From Lentinula raphanica (Eukaryota > Basidiomycota > Agaricomycetes > Agaricales > Omphalotaceae), in contig JANVFP010000041.1 of NCBI GenBank assembly GCA_027919835.1, positions 1-64,000 on the forward strand: DNA of 64,000 nucleotides, read 5' to 3'. This document shows, one piece after another, positions 20,835-34,116 of the stretch. The notes beneath the pieces are model-generated. The model worked only from the letters and a program-made list of their open reading frames with translations. It had not been told where the DNA came from and made no database searches. The position numbers were made by a program, and so were the translations under genes. Every line of letters starts with the position of its first letter. The first letter of the stretch is position 1.

Positions 20835-23800
20835 ATGTCGACTCCCAACCAGGTCCATTTTCAACCTCAACCACGACCCGTCCATCCCCCTCATTTGAAT
20901 TCTCTCGTCGATTCCGACTCGTATCCCAATTCTCCCTCACACTCGCTCACCATCCTCAATAATGACTACGATGCATTCGATGCACTGCTCCACAACATCT
21001 ATGAAAAAACTCTCCAAGACAATTGGTTCAAACCTGCTGGCGATGCTGAGTCGTCCGGTGTCTGCCTGCGTGTCGATCCAACGTCTTATCGATGCTTCCC
21101 GTATGAGAATCCGAAATTAATACCCTTCGAAGAAGGTGTTCGTCGGCTCAACGTCGAAGTGGCAGTCAAGATCCGCAGCGCTAGTGTTCATGCTGCTGTT
21201 TCTCGCACTCTTCCGTCCGCTCGGGAAATTCTCATAGACTCAAACACGCGCATCCAGATTATACCCGATATCACCGCTCTTGGCGATGCCGAACGGGAGC
21301 AGTGCGCTGCCTTTATTCGTTCTGACCACACACTCGTTGTCTGGGCGTTCTCTGTCGATCAAGTTATCCCACTGTGGACCGAGCTCGAGGAGAAGCTTAT
21401 CAAGTACATATGGAGGACCAGGAGCAATCCGAGGAGGGACAGTAACACTCCGGGTTTCTTTGACCCAATGGCTTCTCCTGTATTACACACCGCTAGCTTG
21501 CCTGATCTTCCTTCCAACCTTGCTTCTACCGCGAATTCTGCTTCGCCTTCAACATCGGCTCTTCCTCACGATTCAATGGTTCGGTCCTCCATTGCATCTG
21601 GACCGTTCGGCATGGAAGAGGTCGATCGGTCCGTCGCGAGTTCCATGATCCTGAATTACGGCTTTGGTGCAATGAGCGAAGCAGATGAAGTGGAGAAGGT
21701 TGTAGAGCCACCAAAGGTGCCGAAGGCAAAGAAGAAGAACCCGTTCTGGTCATTTTTGTCTTGGTGGAAGCTTCAGCCCACAACATCTCCTACGACAGAG
21801 AAGGGTATGTCTGACATTTGATCCATTTGATCTACTCATCTCTAAACGTCTTTCATCCTTCTTAGATACTTCAACCCTCGAAGAAGGCTCCGACTCTCGT
21901 CCTGAACCTCGGCAGCTCGTCCTCCTCGGACCTTTCTATGCCGGCTGTGGTGCAGCATTAACGATGTATTTCGCAGCTGCTGGTGTCTCCAACCTCATCG
22001 AAGAATGGGTTTTGGACGGAGATACCCGTCGTTTTGGGTTGGTTGTTGTGCTACCTATCGTTGCCGCTGTCAGCATTGTGAGTTCAATCGTCAACTCAGT
22101 TCTCCAAACCCGGTGCTTGTTCTAATCACGATCATTTGCATCGGCAGTTCTTCTGTCTCCAGCTTGTTGGCAATCTGTCCCTTGTTCTTGGTCCGGTGGC
22201 TCAATATCACGAGAACAGTGCTTATTATTCTGCTCAACGTCCCAAACCAAATGTCAAGGTGGATGGGGCAGCCAGATGGAACGAGAGCATAGAGGAAATC
22301 GTTATACGGGATGATGGTGAAACGAAAGAGGTAGAACGAGAGGTTAAGAAAGAAGTCCGGATCGGAGGGCTTCCCCACATCACGATCCAATGTCCTGTGT
22401 ACAAGGAAAGCTTGGAGCTCACAATGTATGTAAACCTAAGTTCGTCTGCTCATTTTCTGAATCTGACCTGTCTTTAGAGCACCCTCGATACTCTCAATCA
22501 AGAAAGCCATGCAAACATATGCACGTCAAGGAGGGACCAGCTCCATCTTCATTTGTGATGATGGGTTACAGTTAATATCTGAGGAAGAGAAAGCGAAAAG
22601 GTTTGACATGTCCTCTTCTGGCGTCCACATTGATTGATAGCAAATGTCCATTTTAGGCTACAGTTTTACCGCAACCATAACATCGGCTGGGTGGCACGTC
22701 CTCGCCATTCCTCTGCCCCCGGAGGCTTCAAACGCGCTGGAAAGTTCAAAAAAGCAAGCAATATGAATTATGCCCTTGCACTGAGTATCGCCATGGAACA
22801 GCAACTTGTGAAACTCATCGCTGATGCATCTCGTCCAAGCAATTCCAACGACTCTACTACTTCCTCTAGTGAACATGCGAGCAGACCAAGTACCGGTACC
22901 AGCAATGCTCCATCTCAACCTCGTTTTGACAATATCGATTCGCTGGAGGAGCGTGCGCTACAGCTTGCTGTCGAACAGATTTACCAAGAATCGGGCACGG
23001 TAAAGAAGGTCGTCGATGAATCGGGCAAGGAAACTGAGGAGGTGGTTTATCATCGTCCATGGGCTGGAGGAGCTCGAAGCTTGCGTGTTGGAGAGATCAT
23101 TCTCATCATAGATGCAGATACTGTCGTCCCCGAAGACTGTTTCCGAGATGCTGCCAGAGAGATGGGTGAGGAAGGAGGTGAGGAGGTTGCCATCATTCAG
23201 CACGAAAGTGGTAAGTTCAGTCCAACTCTCTCCTGATGATCACTCATTCTTCTTATCTTTCTTCCCACACCAGATGTAATGCAAGTCGCTCACCATTACT
23301 TTGAGAACGGCATTACCCACTTCACAAGGAGAATCAACAAGTAACTCCTTCTTCATCATCATTCTGCCATTGGTCTGACCTTTGCGATCATAAAGGTGTA
23401 TCTCATATGGGTGTGCGAACGGAGAAGTAGCCCCCTTTGTCGGTCATAACGCGTTCTTGAGATGGAAGGCCGTACAGGATGCCAGTGTGAGCCCTCGCCT
23501 CCTAACACGCTCGATAGAACCATCAAATTCATACCTCCTGTCATAGTTCATAGATCCTGCTGACGGTCGCCGCAAGATGTGGTCCGAAGCCAACGTCTCT
23601 GAAGACTTCGATCTTGCCCTCAGGCTCTTGCTCAAAGGTTACTCGTTACGATGGGCAACTTACTCTCAAGGAGGTTTTAAAGAAGGTGTCAGTCTGACTG
23701 TCGTAGATGAATTGGCGAGGTGGCAGAAATACGCCTATGGTTAGCATCTATACACCGTTTCAGATTGCGTCGTTCACTCGTTTTCTCTAGGTTGCGATGA

Positions 23801-24768
23801 AATTATCTTCAATCCGCTTATCAAGTGGTGGCGACACGGACCTATCAGTAAACAGCTGCGTGAATTTATGCAGTCTGCGGCACCTGTTCATTATAAGATA
23901 GGTACGCAAACACGGTCAATACTTCCCGTGTTAATCACTAAACCTATCGATAACGCAGGAATGAGCAGTTACATGTTCTCGTATTGTAAGTCGATTGCTC
24001 TTGAGTTCCAATGCTGATCTTCTGAGTCCTCTCCGTCTTTTTTCGACAGATGGTATAGCTGCCGCCACTGTTGGATCAACCTTGAACTATCTCCTTCTCG
24101 GGCTTGGGCCTGATCTTGACCGGTTCTATCTGCATTCATTCGAAATTCTTCTGGCCTGTGTCGTGGTCTTCCCTGCTTTGGGAAATCTCGGCTTTACCAT
24201 GTTAGAATACCGTCTAGGCCATCGAAGCATTTGGAGCAGTGCAGTAGAAAATTTGAGATGGATTCCGTTCTTGTGCGTTCAGCCTTTTGGGATCAAGCTG
24301 TGTACTTACTGCCTCACACATAGTTTGTTCTTCTTTGGAGGATTGAGTATCCACTTGTCCACTGCAATATTAGCTCATCTCTTCTCATACGATATGTAAG
24401 TATATTTTATCATATCCAGGTCTTAACCCTTGACCTTAACTTCTTGTAGGACTTGGGGTTCCACAGGAAAGGAAGTCGAGAAATCTACGTTCTGGATCGA
24501 AGTTCCCCGTATCATCAAGAACTTCAAGCTTTCTATCATCATCTGCCTCATGCTTATCGCGATGATGGTGATCTTCACAACGGACGCGGTTCCTTTCGAG
24601 TGGCAAATTCCCGGATGGAACTGGGCATTGATTATCCCATTGAGCTTGGTGATTGGATGCCATCTACTTTTGCCAGTGTGTCTTTATGGTTTCTTGGCAA
24701 CTGGAATATCACTGACCAGCAATATGCAGATTGTCTTGAACCCCTGGCTGATGAAGTTTTCCTACTAG
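20835..24768 (+). CDS. GT2-family membrane polysaccharide synthase
   Basis: A large multi-exon gene starting MSTPNQVHFQPQPRP (20835) and ending WLMKFSY (stop 24766-24768). After a Ser-rich N-terminal region come two membrane segments (LGPFYAGCGAALTMYF; LVVVLPIVAAVSIFF), then a cytosolic glycosyltransferase domain: ITIQCPVYKESLE, FICDDG, KFKKASNMNYAL, ILIIDADTVVPED, SEDFDLALRLLLKGYSLRWA. These are the DD, DxD and ED motifs of processive GT2 enzymes. Several C-terminal membrane helices follow (for example IIICLMLIAMMVIF). Relatives include chitin synthases, hyaluronan-synthase-like proteins and a fungal GT2 reported to be needed for hyphal growth on surfaces. The polymer made is not known. An upstream in-frame ATG at 20709 would add 42 residues; I prefer 20835. 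Last intron GTGTGT...ATGCAG near 24679 joins LLLP to IVLNP. Confidence 0.85.
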
Positions 24769-26228
24769 ACTACCGCTTTCGCGAATCGACTATGCTTTTC
24801 ACTGTTCGATCTGGGTCCATGTTGCCGTCCTATATCATCTGAACTTGAATTCACTCATTTATTCTGTACGTTCTTTGGACTGGCGAAGTTGGGATTTTGC
24901 AGCGTACGTACAACTCTTGGTACCCATTTGCGACTCGTTGTATTCTTAATGTAAATTCGCCTTTAGACGATATATCTTATGCTCGTTTACTATACGTGTG
25001 TTGATTTTGAACGATACGAGGCGGCAAGAACAAAACGGAGAATGAGTAAGGTTGGAGTATAATACATGTCGGTCCATCAAGCTACGCCGCTGCATCTATA
25101 CAGCGGGTTGTCGTACGGAGGTCGTCGCATTCGAAATATTACACGGATATGTACTAGACCCTGTTCGTGATATGATGTCGTGCAAAAGGGTCTACTTACA
25201 CCCCCAAGCTGGAAATTCAAAGGATTGGACATAATCCTAGAAATCGTGGTTTCTGTAATTACGATTGCATGAAGCCGAGTCCAAGGCATTGACCCGGGAA
25301 TGGTGACGGTGTTTCCATTGGCATCAGCCTGGATTCCCCAGGTATTGCCTATCTTCGTCTGGCGAAATCGTGTACGTTCGTTGGTGACGGTGACGAGCCT
25401 ACCTCATGACTCAATATTCCTTGAAGCCGTTGAACTGTCCGATAACGAGAATGCAAATTTTCAGCGTCGAAATGACAAATCTCTGAAAATAATGCACTAC
25501 AGATTCGGATTTAGCACAGGTACAATACTTGTTGTAGCGCCATTTGACACGCAGTGTATGTACCCGCCATCAAGCGTTAGACCTCTCCCGTGCCCGATGG
25601 AAGCGATGCAGCATATATGTTCTGCGCGGCCAGCATGAAAACCTGATGAAAACCAGGGTAAACGCTGATAAACGCTGGTAAACGGTGACCAGTTGAACAA
25701 CTCCGATACCTGATTAGAGACACAAATGCTTCGTTGCTTATCGCAGGCAGCTTGGCAACCTACCTTTCAGTAGGTTGTCTCTTACTTTTCTCCGAACGGC
25801 ATCTTGCCCGATATCCAGGTTGCAAGGCTGTTTGCATCGAATTACTGGTAGTGATTAGGCACTAATCGAATGTGGAAAACGCAATGCCGTTTTCACCTCG
25901 CCACCATATCAGGTTCGTGGCGCTCTTGGGCAATTTCATGCCAGATATACAGTAACATAGATAGTCGATCTGGATGGCCTATGTACGAAAATCAGCCCTC
26001 TGCCATCTGGCATGCTGAATACGATTGGACCTTGCATGGAGCTAGACTGATATATGTTCCTTGGAGAAATCAGGCAGCACATAGAGTCATAACACAGAAG
26101 GTCGGTGACCGGTGACCTTCCAACTGGTCCGGCGAAAAGGCTGTAAGGGTCAAAGCTGTCAATATCAACCTCAACAAGGAAACGAATGACGTCATAATTC
26201 TAAGTATCTGTAACAGTATTGAAAGTAC
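24769..26228. other. Intergenic, no gene seen
   Basis: About 1.5 kb separating the GT2 gene from the convergent MFS gene. Only short open frames are present. The 13-mer GTGACCGGTGACC occurs at about 26105 and also at about 19180; no meaning can be assigned. Confidence 0.4.
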
Positions 26229-29200
26229 TCAGTGCATAAAGATTGTCGAGAGCAAAGCAATTGCACTCAAAATTGTACATACAACAAAGCCGCATGGATA
26301 ACCTGAAGGATGACCGTCGACACTTGCAGACCAAATCTATTGTACGATAAATCAGTAGAATCGAAGAGTTAGATAACAATACTTACGTAGCCACCAAAAA
26401 CGGGTCCTAAACATCGTGCAAGACTCACAATCGTTTGCGCTAGACCATTGGCGTATCCAATTTTTTCAGGTGGGGTCACTATTCCGATCCCAGTCGCGTG
26501 AGTCATAACTAGCAGATGCAAAACGAGCTCTCGTACTGTAGTTCAGGAGTACGGATACAGAAGTGAACGCAAAGGTTATTCCACAATAGCGGATCGCTCT
26601 AGGGTGCTATTTCAGAATGTGATGATTCAGGATACTGACAATTGCGTACGTGCTGATTGCCAGGGCTGAATCATCGAGAACCACTGATCAGACACTGTAT
26701 TTACAGCTAGTGGAAGAACTTACCCGTCATCAGAACCGAGTGTTGAGAGTGTTCCGGTTGTGCAAACGCGCGGTATAATACCACCGTCAGATATGACAGT
26801 ATGAAGAGGAATGTGCCCAATCGATACATGATGAGATGGGAAAGTTGACCTCTTGGTGGCCTAACAAGAAGAGGTTAAGTCGTATGAATGAAGGAGATCG
26901 AAATGAGCAGATACCCGATATTCCTGTTTTGACAGTATATCTCCTCAGTACACTCGTACTCGTGGTAAAAACGACCAAACTCACGGATACAAGTAAAACT
27001 GGTATATGATTTGAGCAAATCCCATCAAAGCGACTACGAGGTGAAGTTCATCTTTGAGCAACTCGTGTAAAGGTCAAGATACCCACTCAATTGTGCGAAA
27101 TCGCTCGCACTCAAGCCGAGCCCACCTATATTGTAGTCACTACCATGGACCTCGTTAGTTCGGAAATTTGGACAAGATAACATCACTCACCTGACTAGGT
27201 ATGACATGAACACCTGGTCATGAGTCGTTGAGTGTAGCGCAAGTAGTCCAAATTGGATGATCACAGATAGTGGAAGTGACGAAGACGAAGGAGCAATGTC
27301 CAGGCCCACCAGCGGAGTGCTTTCTTGACTTTCATCAAGCCGCAATAGTCTCGCTTCAAGTATAGGTGATAGATCCCGGTCTAACTGGATCATGAGATCG
27401 GTTTCAGTATAGCCGGGGCCCATTACAGCTGGAGGGGTGCTAACCCCAGGATTCGTGAAGATAGACGGTATGGGTCGAGAGGAAGCGTAGGTGGTCTCAC
27501 CAACTGTCTGATCATTGAAAAAGCCATCGAGCTGAGTGAGAATGGACCTAGCAACCGAGGTACAGCGAGATTGTCGACACCGAGAGGCAGTCAGCGAATG
27601 AGTATTGGTGTGTCTTCGAGTTGCGGGACTATTCCCTTTCCATAACTTCAAGCTAGTTCGTCCTCGGGAAGTCTGGTCATCAGTGATCAGCCCCTCCTCA
27701 AGATGGCGAGCACTTTCATCTCCATCTGGTTGAATTTCGCCTCCAGAACCGCAAGTTTCTTGAGATTTGATCGCAGCGGTCACCCAGAGGTCTGCTATGT
27801 TGTTTACTGCGTTCTCGTTCGCTAGAACAACCCTGTCCGCGATACTCCTAGTATCTGCATCTCCAGGCGTACTACAGGACATAGCCATAGTTGGAAGACT
27901 TTCGCTAAGACCGCCACATAACGAGTGGAAAACTTTGGGACGAGGCGCAAATCTGGAAGTCCCTCCGAAGGTGGAATAATCGATGGACTTGGAACTACAC
28001 ACGGTAAGTGTGCGTGGACCTATGGGAATTCCAGACGAAGTTGGGGTGGAACGAGAAGTATCACGCCAAAAGTCTGATGTAGGGAAGGCATTCGTGTTCT
28101 GATTTTGCGATTCGTTTTCGATGGATGTGACTCGAGAAAGTGGCCTGAGCCGCTGTTCGACCGAGAAACTGGAATAATCCTCTTCCAGCTTCTCTGGGTG
28201 GACCGGGACTGGGACGCTGATCTCAGTCTGCCCACCATCTCGGCTAAGATAGCACGCCAAGAATGATCCTGACAATTCAGGAATTCAGAACACGGACACA
28301 ATACAAGTCATTGCGATAGCTGGACCCACCAACAAGAAGAATGAGTCCTGCGACAGCTGTAGGAAGAAAATACGGAAACTGCTCGAAGAATTTCCACTGA
28401 TCGAACACAGGCCACCTTTCCGAGGGATGCTCAACTTTCGATAAGTTAGTACTACATCGACGATAAATCCCTCGGAGCTCACATGAACCTCCAATGATCG
28501 GGCCCAGAAGACCTCCAAAGCCCCAGAAGAACCTACATCATCCGACATGAGTTCATTTCGAGCAAGCGGCAACTACAACAGTTGAAACATACCCAAGGAT
28601 AGCATACGCTCTGCCTTCATTTGACGCATCAGTGATGGATACTACGGAGCCTCTCGCTACTCCAACTGCGCCTGCGAAAACACCTTGTACGAGGCGGATC
28701 GATATAGCTTGCCAGATCGTTTTAGATAACCCGAAAGCAGTCACAGACATCGCACTTCCGAAAAGCGCGACTACAAGCACGATTCGACGACCGTATTGTT
28801 CAGCGAGCGTTGCCTATGTAGTCATGCAGGTTCAGTACAGCTCCTACAAGTGGCTAGTAGATATTCACCCAAAGTAAGGAAGTCAGAAATTGACTGAGAA
28901 AGAACGCCGCCACTACGATGACCGATGTGAGATAGAGTAGTATGTCATAGGACTCGAATGAGATTGTACTCTACCTAGAATTCCTGTCCAAAATGCTGCG
29001 TCTGCTTCATCTGGGAATCCAAAGCCTACGAGCAAGGGTGATCAGAAGAATGTTTACGCGAAGTATTCAGTATAGTATCAGTACCTTTGACCATGAAGAT
29101 TAAGAATGGCACGGATACGTTTGACGAGAGAAACTCTCCAAGCATCATCTGGGATGAAGAAACTCTCTATACCCGATTGTGCAGTCATATTTCTTGAAAC

Positions 29201-29378
29201 ATACAATCGAAAGAACAGTCATTGGCAAGATTGGTAGAGGCGAGGAAGATTGGGGTAAGACGGCGGGCATAGTTGGCACAGACGCCGTCCCAACGACGTG
29301 GGCATCACAGTTTTCTCCAGTTTGAGGTGACTCTAGAGTGGATGAGATTGAACGACGAGCTGCAACGCCGAGTGCCAT
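26229..29378 (-). CDS. MFS transporter (DHA1/ZIFL-like) with long central loop
   Basis: Starts MALGVAARRSISSTLE (29378) and ends LLSTIFMH (stop 26229-26231). A first membrane region reads ILPMTVLSIMMLGEFLSSNV, PFLIFMVKGFGFPDEADAAF. Then comes LVVALFGSAMSVTAFGLS, IRLVQGVFAGAVGVARGSVV and DASNEGRAYAILG, followed by a GPIIGGS motif. A cytoplasmic insert of roughly 330 residues rich in Ser/Thr (28275-27187) follows, then six more helices with EKIGYANGLAQTIVSLARCL and GPVFGGYIW. This pattern matches fungal DHA1/zinc-induced-facilitator-like transporters of the MFS_1 family. Substrate cannot be told. The middle loop may be a site for phosphorylation. Many introns of about 50-60 nt; the exact exon set in the middle is approximate. 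Confidence 0.8.
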
Positions 29379-29850
29379 TTTGTCGATGGGTTTATTGGAA
29401 TGGCCAGAGGTGTGGAAAGTCCATTCACGCGAACATCTTTTAAGCAACGGGACTCCTCACCTCCTCAAATCCGACTCCTCAGGCTCTATCCTATCTACTG
29501 AGATAAGCGTGCTAGTTCCCGCACCGTCTAACGTTCCATTGGATGGCGAAAAGTAGCGCATCGCCAGATGAGTGAATTTTGCTACATCTGACTGACACCG
29601 AAGCAACTTAATCGTGCTCGAGACCATGAGGAAAGCGGGATAGAGAAGGATAGAGAACTAGATAGCAGTTATTTTTAGTGTTATTCGTTATGAGTCCAGT
29701 AGCTAATTTACCTCAAAGCCGCAGGTCACTACTCCGAACTATCCTGTAGGTACACATCGGTGTTCGAAAGAAGAAGCGAGATTTCCAGATGAACGAGCTA
29801 ATGAAGGTCGTGGCGAAGAACTGCAAGATTTGACAAAGCGGTGTAGGTGG
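29379..29850. other. Intergenic between MFS gene and tRNA
   Basis: Upstream region of the minus-strand MFS gene and 5' flank of the tRNA. No other gene is visible. Confidence 0.5.
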
Positions 29851-29934
29851 TCCTTCTTAGCTCAGTTGGTAGAGCGCGTCACTAGTATTTCTGAAAACAT
29901 GACGAGGTCAGTCGTTCGAGTCGGCTAGAAGGAA
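29851..29934 (+). tRNA. tRNA-Thr(AGU) with 11-nt intron
   Basis: The sequence folds as a tRNA. Acceptor strands are TCCTTCT and AGAAGGA, the D-arm GCTC-AGTTGGTA-GAGC, the anticodon stem CGTCA/TGACG, and the T-arm AGTCG-TTCGAGT-CGGCT. The loop CTAGTA...A contains anticodon AGT (Thr) and an 11-nt insert after position 37, the canonical place for a nuclear tRNA intron. The discriminator base is A at 29934; CCA is not encoded. A- and B-boxes match Pol III consensus (TAGCTCAGTTGG; GTTCGAGTC). Confidence 0.93.
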
Positions 29935-29937
29935 ATA

Positions 29938-29941
29938 TTTT
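29938..29941 (+). terminator. Pol III T-run
   Basis: TTTT begins four bases after the tRNA discriminator base, the usual minimal RNA polymerase III termination signal. Confidence 0.7.
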
Positions 29942-29949
29942 GAATTTCA

Positions 29950-31231
29950 TTACTGCTCTGGGATAAGTACAACACGACCTTGTAGTTTCGAGAGCCTCAT
30001 ATTTTCGAATACTTCAATCGCCTGGTCCAGTGGTTTTGTCTCAGTCAAGGGGGTTATTTTCTTATCCTTGACAAGTGCCAACACCTCTGCAAGCTCCTTC
30101 TTGGTTCCCCACATGCTCGTCTTGATCGTCACCTCTTTTTTAGCCGCTGAAACCAATGGCAACTCCACGACAACCTCACCAAGGCCCACGACGATGATAG
30201 TTCCTCGAGAACGGACATGCTCCAAAACTGATCTGAAAGAAGTCGCGCTGCCAACAAAGTCGCATGCAGTATCGATGCTCAAGTTGTTGCTTGAAAGAAG
30301 GTGTTGCAGTTCATGGGGCTTGACAGCATAATCTGCGCCAACTTCGAGAGCCTTTCGAAGCATGATGTCGCGAGTGTCAGACGCGATAACAACCTTTGCG
30401 TTTCTGACATACTGTTATGACCGAGGATGAGCAGTATCATGAGACGAGCAAATTTAACACGAACCTTCGCAATCTGGACCGCATTAATACCCAATCCACC
30501 TACTCCGACCACTAATACAATCTCCCCCACCCTCAAATCTTTCAGAGCATGATAGCTTGTCAGCACCGCGTCAGTCGAAACTGCTGCCAGTGGTGGCGGA
30601 ATGATATCCTCTGTAGCATTAACTGGCACAACAGCTCTAGCAGCTACAGTCACATAAGGGGCATAGCATCCATCGATTCCAAGGCCATAAGGATAGTATT
30701 GTGTACAGAGGTTGTCCGCATTGGTAGAACATACCGGACAAGTCGTGGAAAGGCACGGATTCCGACCATGAATAACGACATACTGGTTCACATGGACGTC
30801 TGGAAATGATGATGGTACGTGTTTACCGAGCGCTATCACCACACCTGCGCCTGAAAGCCGATATCGATATGAGTTTCCAATGGAAGCAGAACTAACTTCT
30901 GGGAGATTATTAGGCGACATACCTTCATGGCCCATTGTGAATCTGGCTTGACAATCTGGTCAGTGGCCATACCAAATTTCGAAACAGGTACAGACGGTTC
31001 AGTTCTGGTATGTTCGAAGGCAACATCATAATATAACATATCAGAGTGGCACATTCCCGCAGCCAGAACCTTCACCAAAACTATCTCCACAATCAGTACA
31101 ATAGTTTCATTCACGGAATCATCCGCACCTTCATCGTCCGCAGGTTCAGGGATTGCAACTTTAGCTTTGGTCAGTGTTTTTGCTCCAGGAAACCATCGGT
31201 AAGCGACCATTTCGCCTTCCAAGTTAGGCAT
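29950..31231 (-). CDS. Zinc-dependent alcohol dehydrogenase (MDR family)
   Basis: Starts MPNLEGEMVAYRWFPG (31231) and ends LQGRVVLIPEQ. It is a medium-chain dehydrogenase. VKVLAAGMCHSDMLYY holds the first zinc Cys and FTMGHEGAG (spliced) the His. PCLSTTCPVCSTNADNLC is the four-Cys structural zinc loop, and LVVGVGGLGINAVQIAK is the NAD(P)-binding motif. At the third catalytic-zinc position it has AAVSTDAVLTSYHAL, with Asp where liver ADH has Cys, as in one subgroup of this family. It oxidises alcohols or reduces aldehydes with NAD(P)H; the substrate is not evident. Intron GTATGT...TTTCAG lies inside the GHEG motif. The exon joining PSVPVSKF to the GHE motif is less certain. Confidence 0.85.
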
Positions 31232-32512
31232 CGTTCCAAGGACTCGTACACACCAGACTGAGAGCGCAGTAGTGATTGTGGGTGGGTAAAAAGCTTGTCG
31301 GCTTGTGACAGTGAGAGTCGCAGAAAGAATTGAACCCATGCCGGCGGCGGCGGTTGTGGAGAATCACGCAAATCACCGGAAAAGTGAAAATTTGACGAAC
31401 ACTCCGCGCCGACTGATTGGAAACAACTTTCAAGGTCCTCCTTACCTCAAGATTCTCCCTTCAAATTTCAGCTATCTGACGAGAGTCAAAACCCAGATTG
31501 ACCGAGACTCCAGAGTCAAGGGCTAAGACCTTAGGACGCCTTTATTCAGAGGTTTGTATAACTTCCTCCAAGTTCAGGCATCATCATTTACCAGTTAATA
31601 GTGCGTATATGAATTGAAGGCTCAATCGACCATGGCATACAATCTTCCGTCCAACTGATATCACTGATATAACCTGTCGTCTGCACCATCGACGGTCCCT
31701 TCCCGCCTCAAATGGAAGGCAGTGTTCTTGAACAATACCAAGTGTTTGAGATAGAGAAAATAAACCACCCGCGACCATTCAAGGACACTCTCGACTCCTT
31801 CGGAACATAACTTCTTGAACGCAATCTCCACAAGCGGAGCTTGAGGCTAAAAATGCCAGGAAGCACGACTCTCCTCTACAACCTTTCACCCACGGATCAC
31901 CCTTGGAAGCTAATCATTCTCCGACATATGCAAACTCGGTCGCAGTCACGGGTGGTAGGGGGCAAATGTGTTCCCGTTATGCTCTGAATGGGTGAGCGTT
32001 GTAATGAGCTTCGAATAGCAAGTAACAGCCGAATGTTAACTTCCCGGACTTGCCAGTGTAAGCGGCTCGCTGTCTAGTATGGACCTTCCTGCCAGAATTT
32101 CGTACATATGTCCGCGTCGCTCTAGAAGAAAATGGCCACAGTTGAAGCTTTTATCCTGGGTTACCGCTTGCGGGGAGTCGGAGACAAACGAAATCTTTAT
32201 TCATATCCACGACAATCGTATCCACATTGGTCGCGACGGAGATCTGGATTGCGTGCTGCAGTCCACTGTGTACGTTGTCGAGTAAGTTGAACGTTATCAT
32301 TTTAGAAAAAAACAACTATTCATACTACTCAATACCGCAAATGCCTCTTTCCAAAACCAGTGTTTCAAACCTAGGGACACAAGATCTCTTCACCGCTCGC
32401 AGAACATTTCCACAAATCATCGCAAAATTCTGGTGCGATACGGATACCGCAAATACCTCTTTAAAAACGAACGACTTCACGGGAAAAGATACCACTCCTC
32501 TCTCTCACAGTC
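31232..32512. other. Divergent intergenic region
   Basis: Shared upstream region of the minus-strand dehydrogenase and plus-strand amidohydrolase. No gene is recognised in its 1.3 kb. Confidence 0.5.
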
Positions 32513-34116
32513 ATGACAACCTGTGTTCGTGCTGCTCGTCTTCTTCTCGCAAGCGATTCCGAAATTATTCAGGATGGCGCAGTCATCGTAAATCATGAAG
32601 TCATACTGGCATCGGGGGCGTGGCACGAAATCCAATCTGCCTTGTCCAAAGACACAAAGATGTTGAACCTTGGGGACGTCACTTTGATGCCCGGACTCTT
32701 TGATTGCCATGTCCACCTTTTTATGGACCCATCGGCCTTTCATACCACAGACGTTGCCTCTCCTTCGGAGGAAGAACTCGTATCTAGGATGGAGAAGAAC
32801 TGCCTTCGAGTTCTCGACGCTGGGGTAACCACCATCAGGGACTTGGGTTGCATTGGAACCCTCTCCACCGAATTAAGAAATCGTATTAATGCAGGTTTAG
32901 TTCTTGGACCACGGTATGTACGCGCTGCTAATTATACCTATCATGTTTCAAATCGCTCTCTTGAGAAACGGTGTCTGTATTATTCCGACTGACAGCGTTA
33001 TTAGTATTCTCTCGTCCAATGCACCCATTACTGTACCAAATGGGCATGCTAGCTCCTGGGGGGGTATTGCTTCGGGAGTTGACGGATGCAAGTCAGAGGC
33101 TCAGAAACGAGTGGAGGAGGTAAGTCACAATTATCCCCACATATATTCGAGTTCTCTACCCTGATGTATCTCATTGTCAACTCTCTGACAGGGAGTGGAT
33201 GTTGTCAAGGTTATGACTACGGGTCAGTGTCAGTCTCGTTCTTGAGTTTCATCTTCCCTCGCACAGTTGCAACAACTGACAGCGTACCGGAAACGCGAGA
33301 TTCCAATTTTCCTCTTCGACTCTAGTTTGTTGACATTGACCCTATTTACGCGATCTAACGTCATACAATGTAGGAGGATTCCTTACGCTCGGTAGCTCGC
33401 CTGAAAAAGCGCGCTACTCGGTTGAAGAGCTTCGTGTGATAGCCGAAGTGGCCCATGCCCATGGAATTCCTGTCACCACCCATGCAACAGGTCTGCAAGG
33501 CATCGAACGAGCTGTCGATGCGGGATTTGACTGCATCGAACATTGTTCGTGGAGCGTAGGTAAATATTTGACGTTACTGACTGGAGTCGTCGCTGTTAAG
33601 TCTCCTGCGCAGAAGGCGGAACACGATTTGACGAAAGGATCGCCAAGAAGCTGGTTGCGCGAAATGTCACCGTATGTCCGACAATGAATACCGCCTGCAT
33701 CGAAAAGGATTATTACTGTCCTTGGGACACCCGCGAGAATGTCTTGAAGAACCTGAGCAAACTGCGAGAACACGGCATCCAAATGATTGTCGGCACTGAC
33801 AATGGCATAGGTGTGTATAATGTTTCCTCTTCAAGGGCACTTTGAGCGATATATATTTACATTTCCCCAAATAGTTGGATGCCCATTTGAGAGATATGCC
33901 GATGGGCTTTCCGTCCTTGTCGAGGCTGGCTACTCTTTACGAGAGATCATCGCATCTGCGACTGATAAAGCCAGTGCAGTATGCGGCCTGTCCTCTGTTA
34001 CAGGAAAATTGCTCCCTGGTATGTCCGCCGACATCGTCGCTTTTGCTGGAAACCCTTTGGAAGGGGTCGGATCCTTTTTGAACCCTCGTTTTGTCATGGT
34101 GAATTCGTTCCTTTAA
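32513..34116 (+). CDS. Amidohydrolase-family metal-dependent hydrolase
   Basis: Starts [17 protein letters not shown] and ends [11 protein letters not shown]. Metal ligands of the amidohydrolase superfamily are in order: LFDCHVHLF (HxH), [11 protein letters not shown] (bridging Lys), VTTHATG (His), CIEHCSW (His), and IVGTDNG (Asp). This set matches the imidazolonepropionase/Xaa-Pro dipeptidase-like group. Five introns were located by frame: near 32914-33001, 33121-33192, 33223-33374, 33560-33612 and 33810-33874. They restore an uninterrupted protein of about 430 aa. No signal peptide is seen, so it is probably cytosolic. Substrate not assignable. Divergently arranged with the alcohol dehydrogenase, but no functional link is shown. 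Confidence 0.85.
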
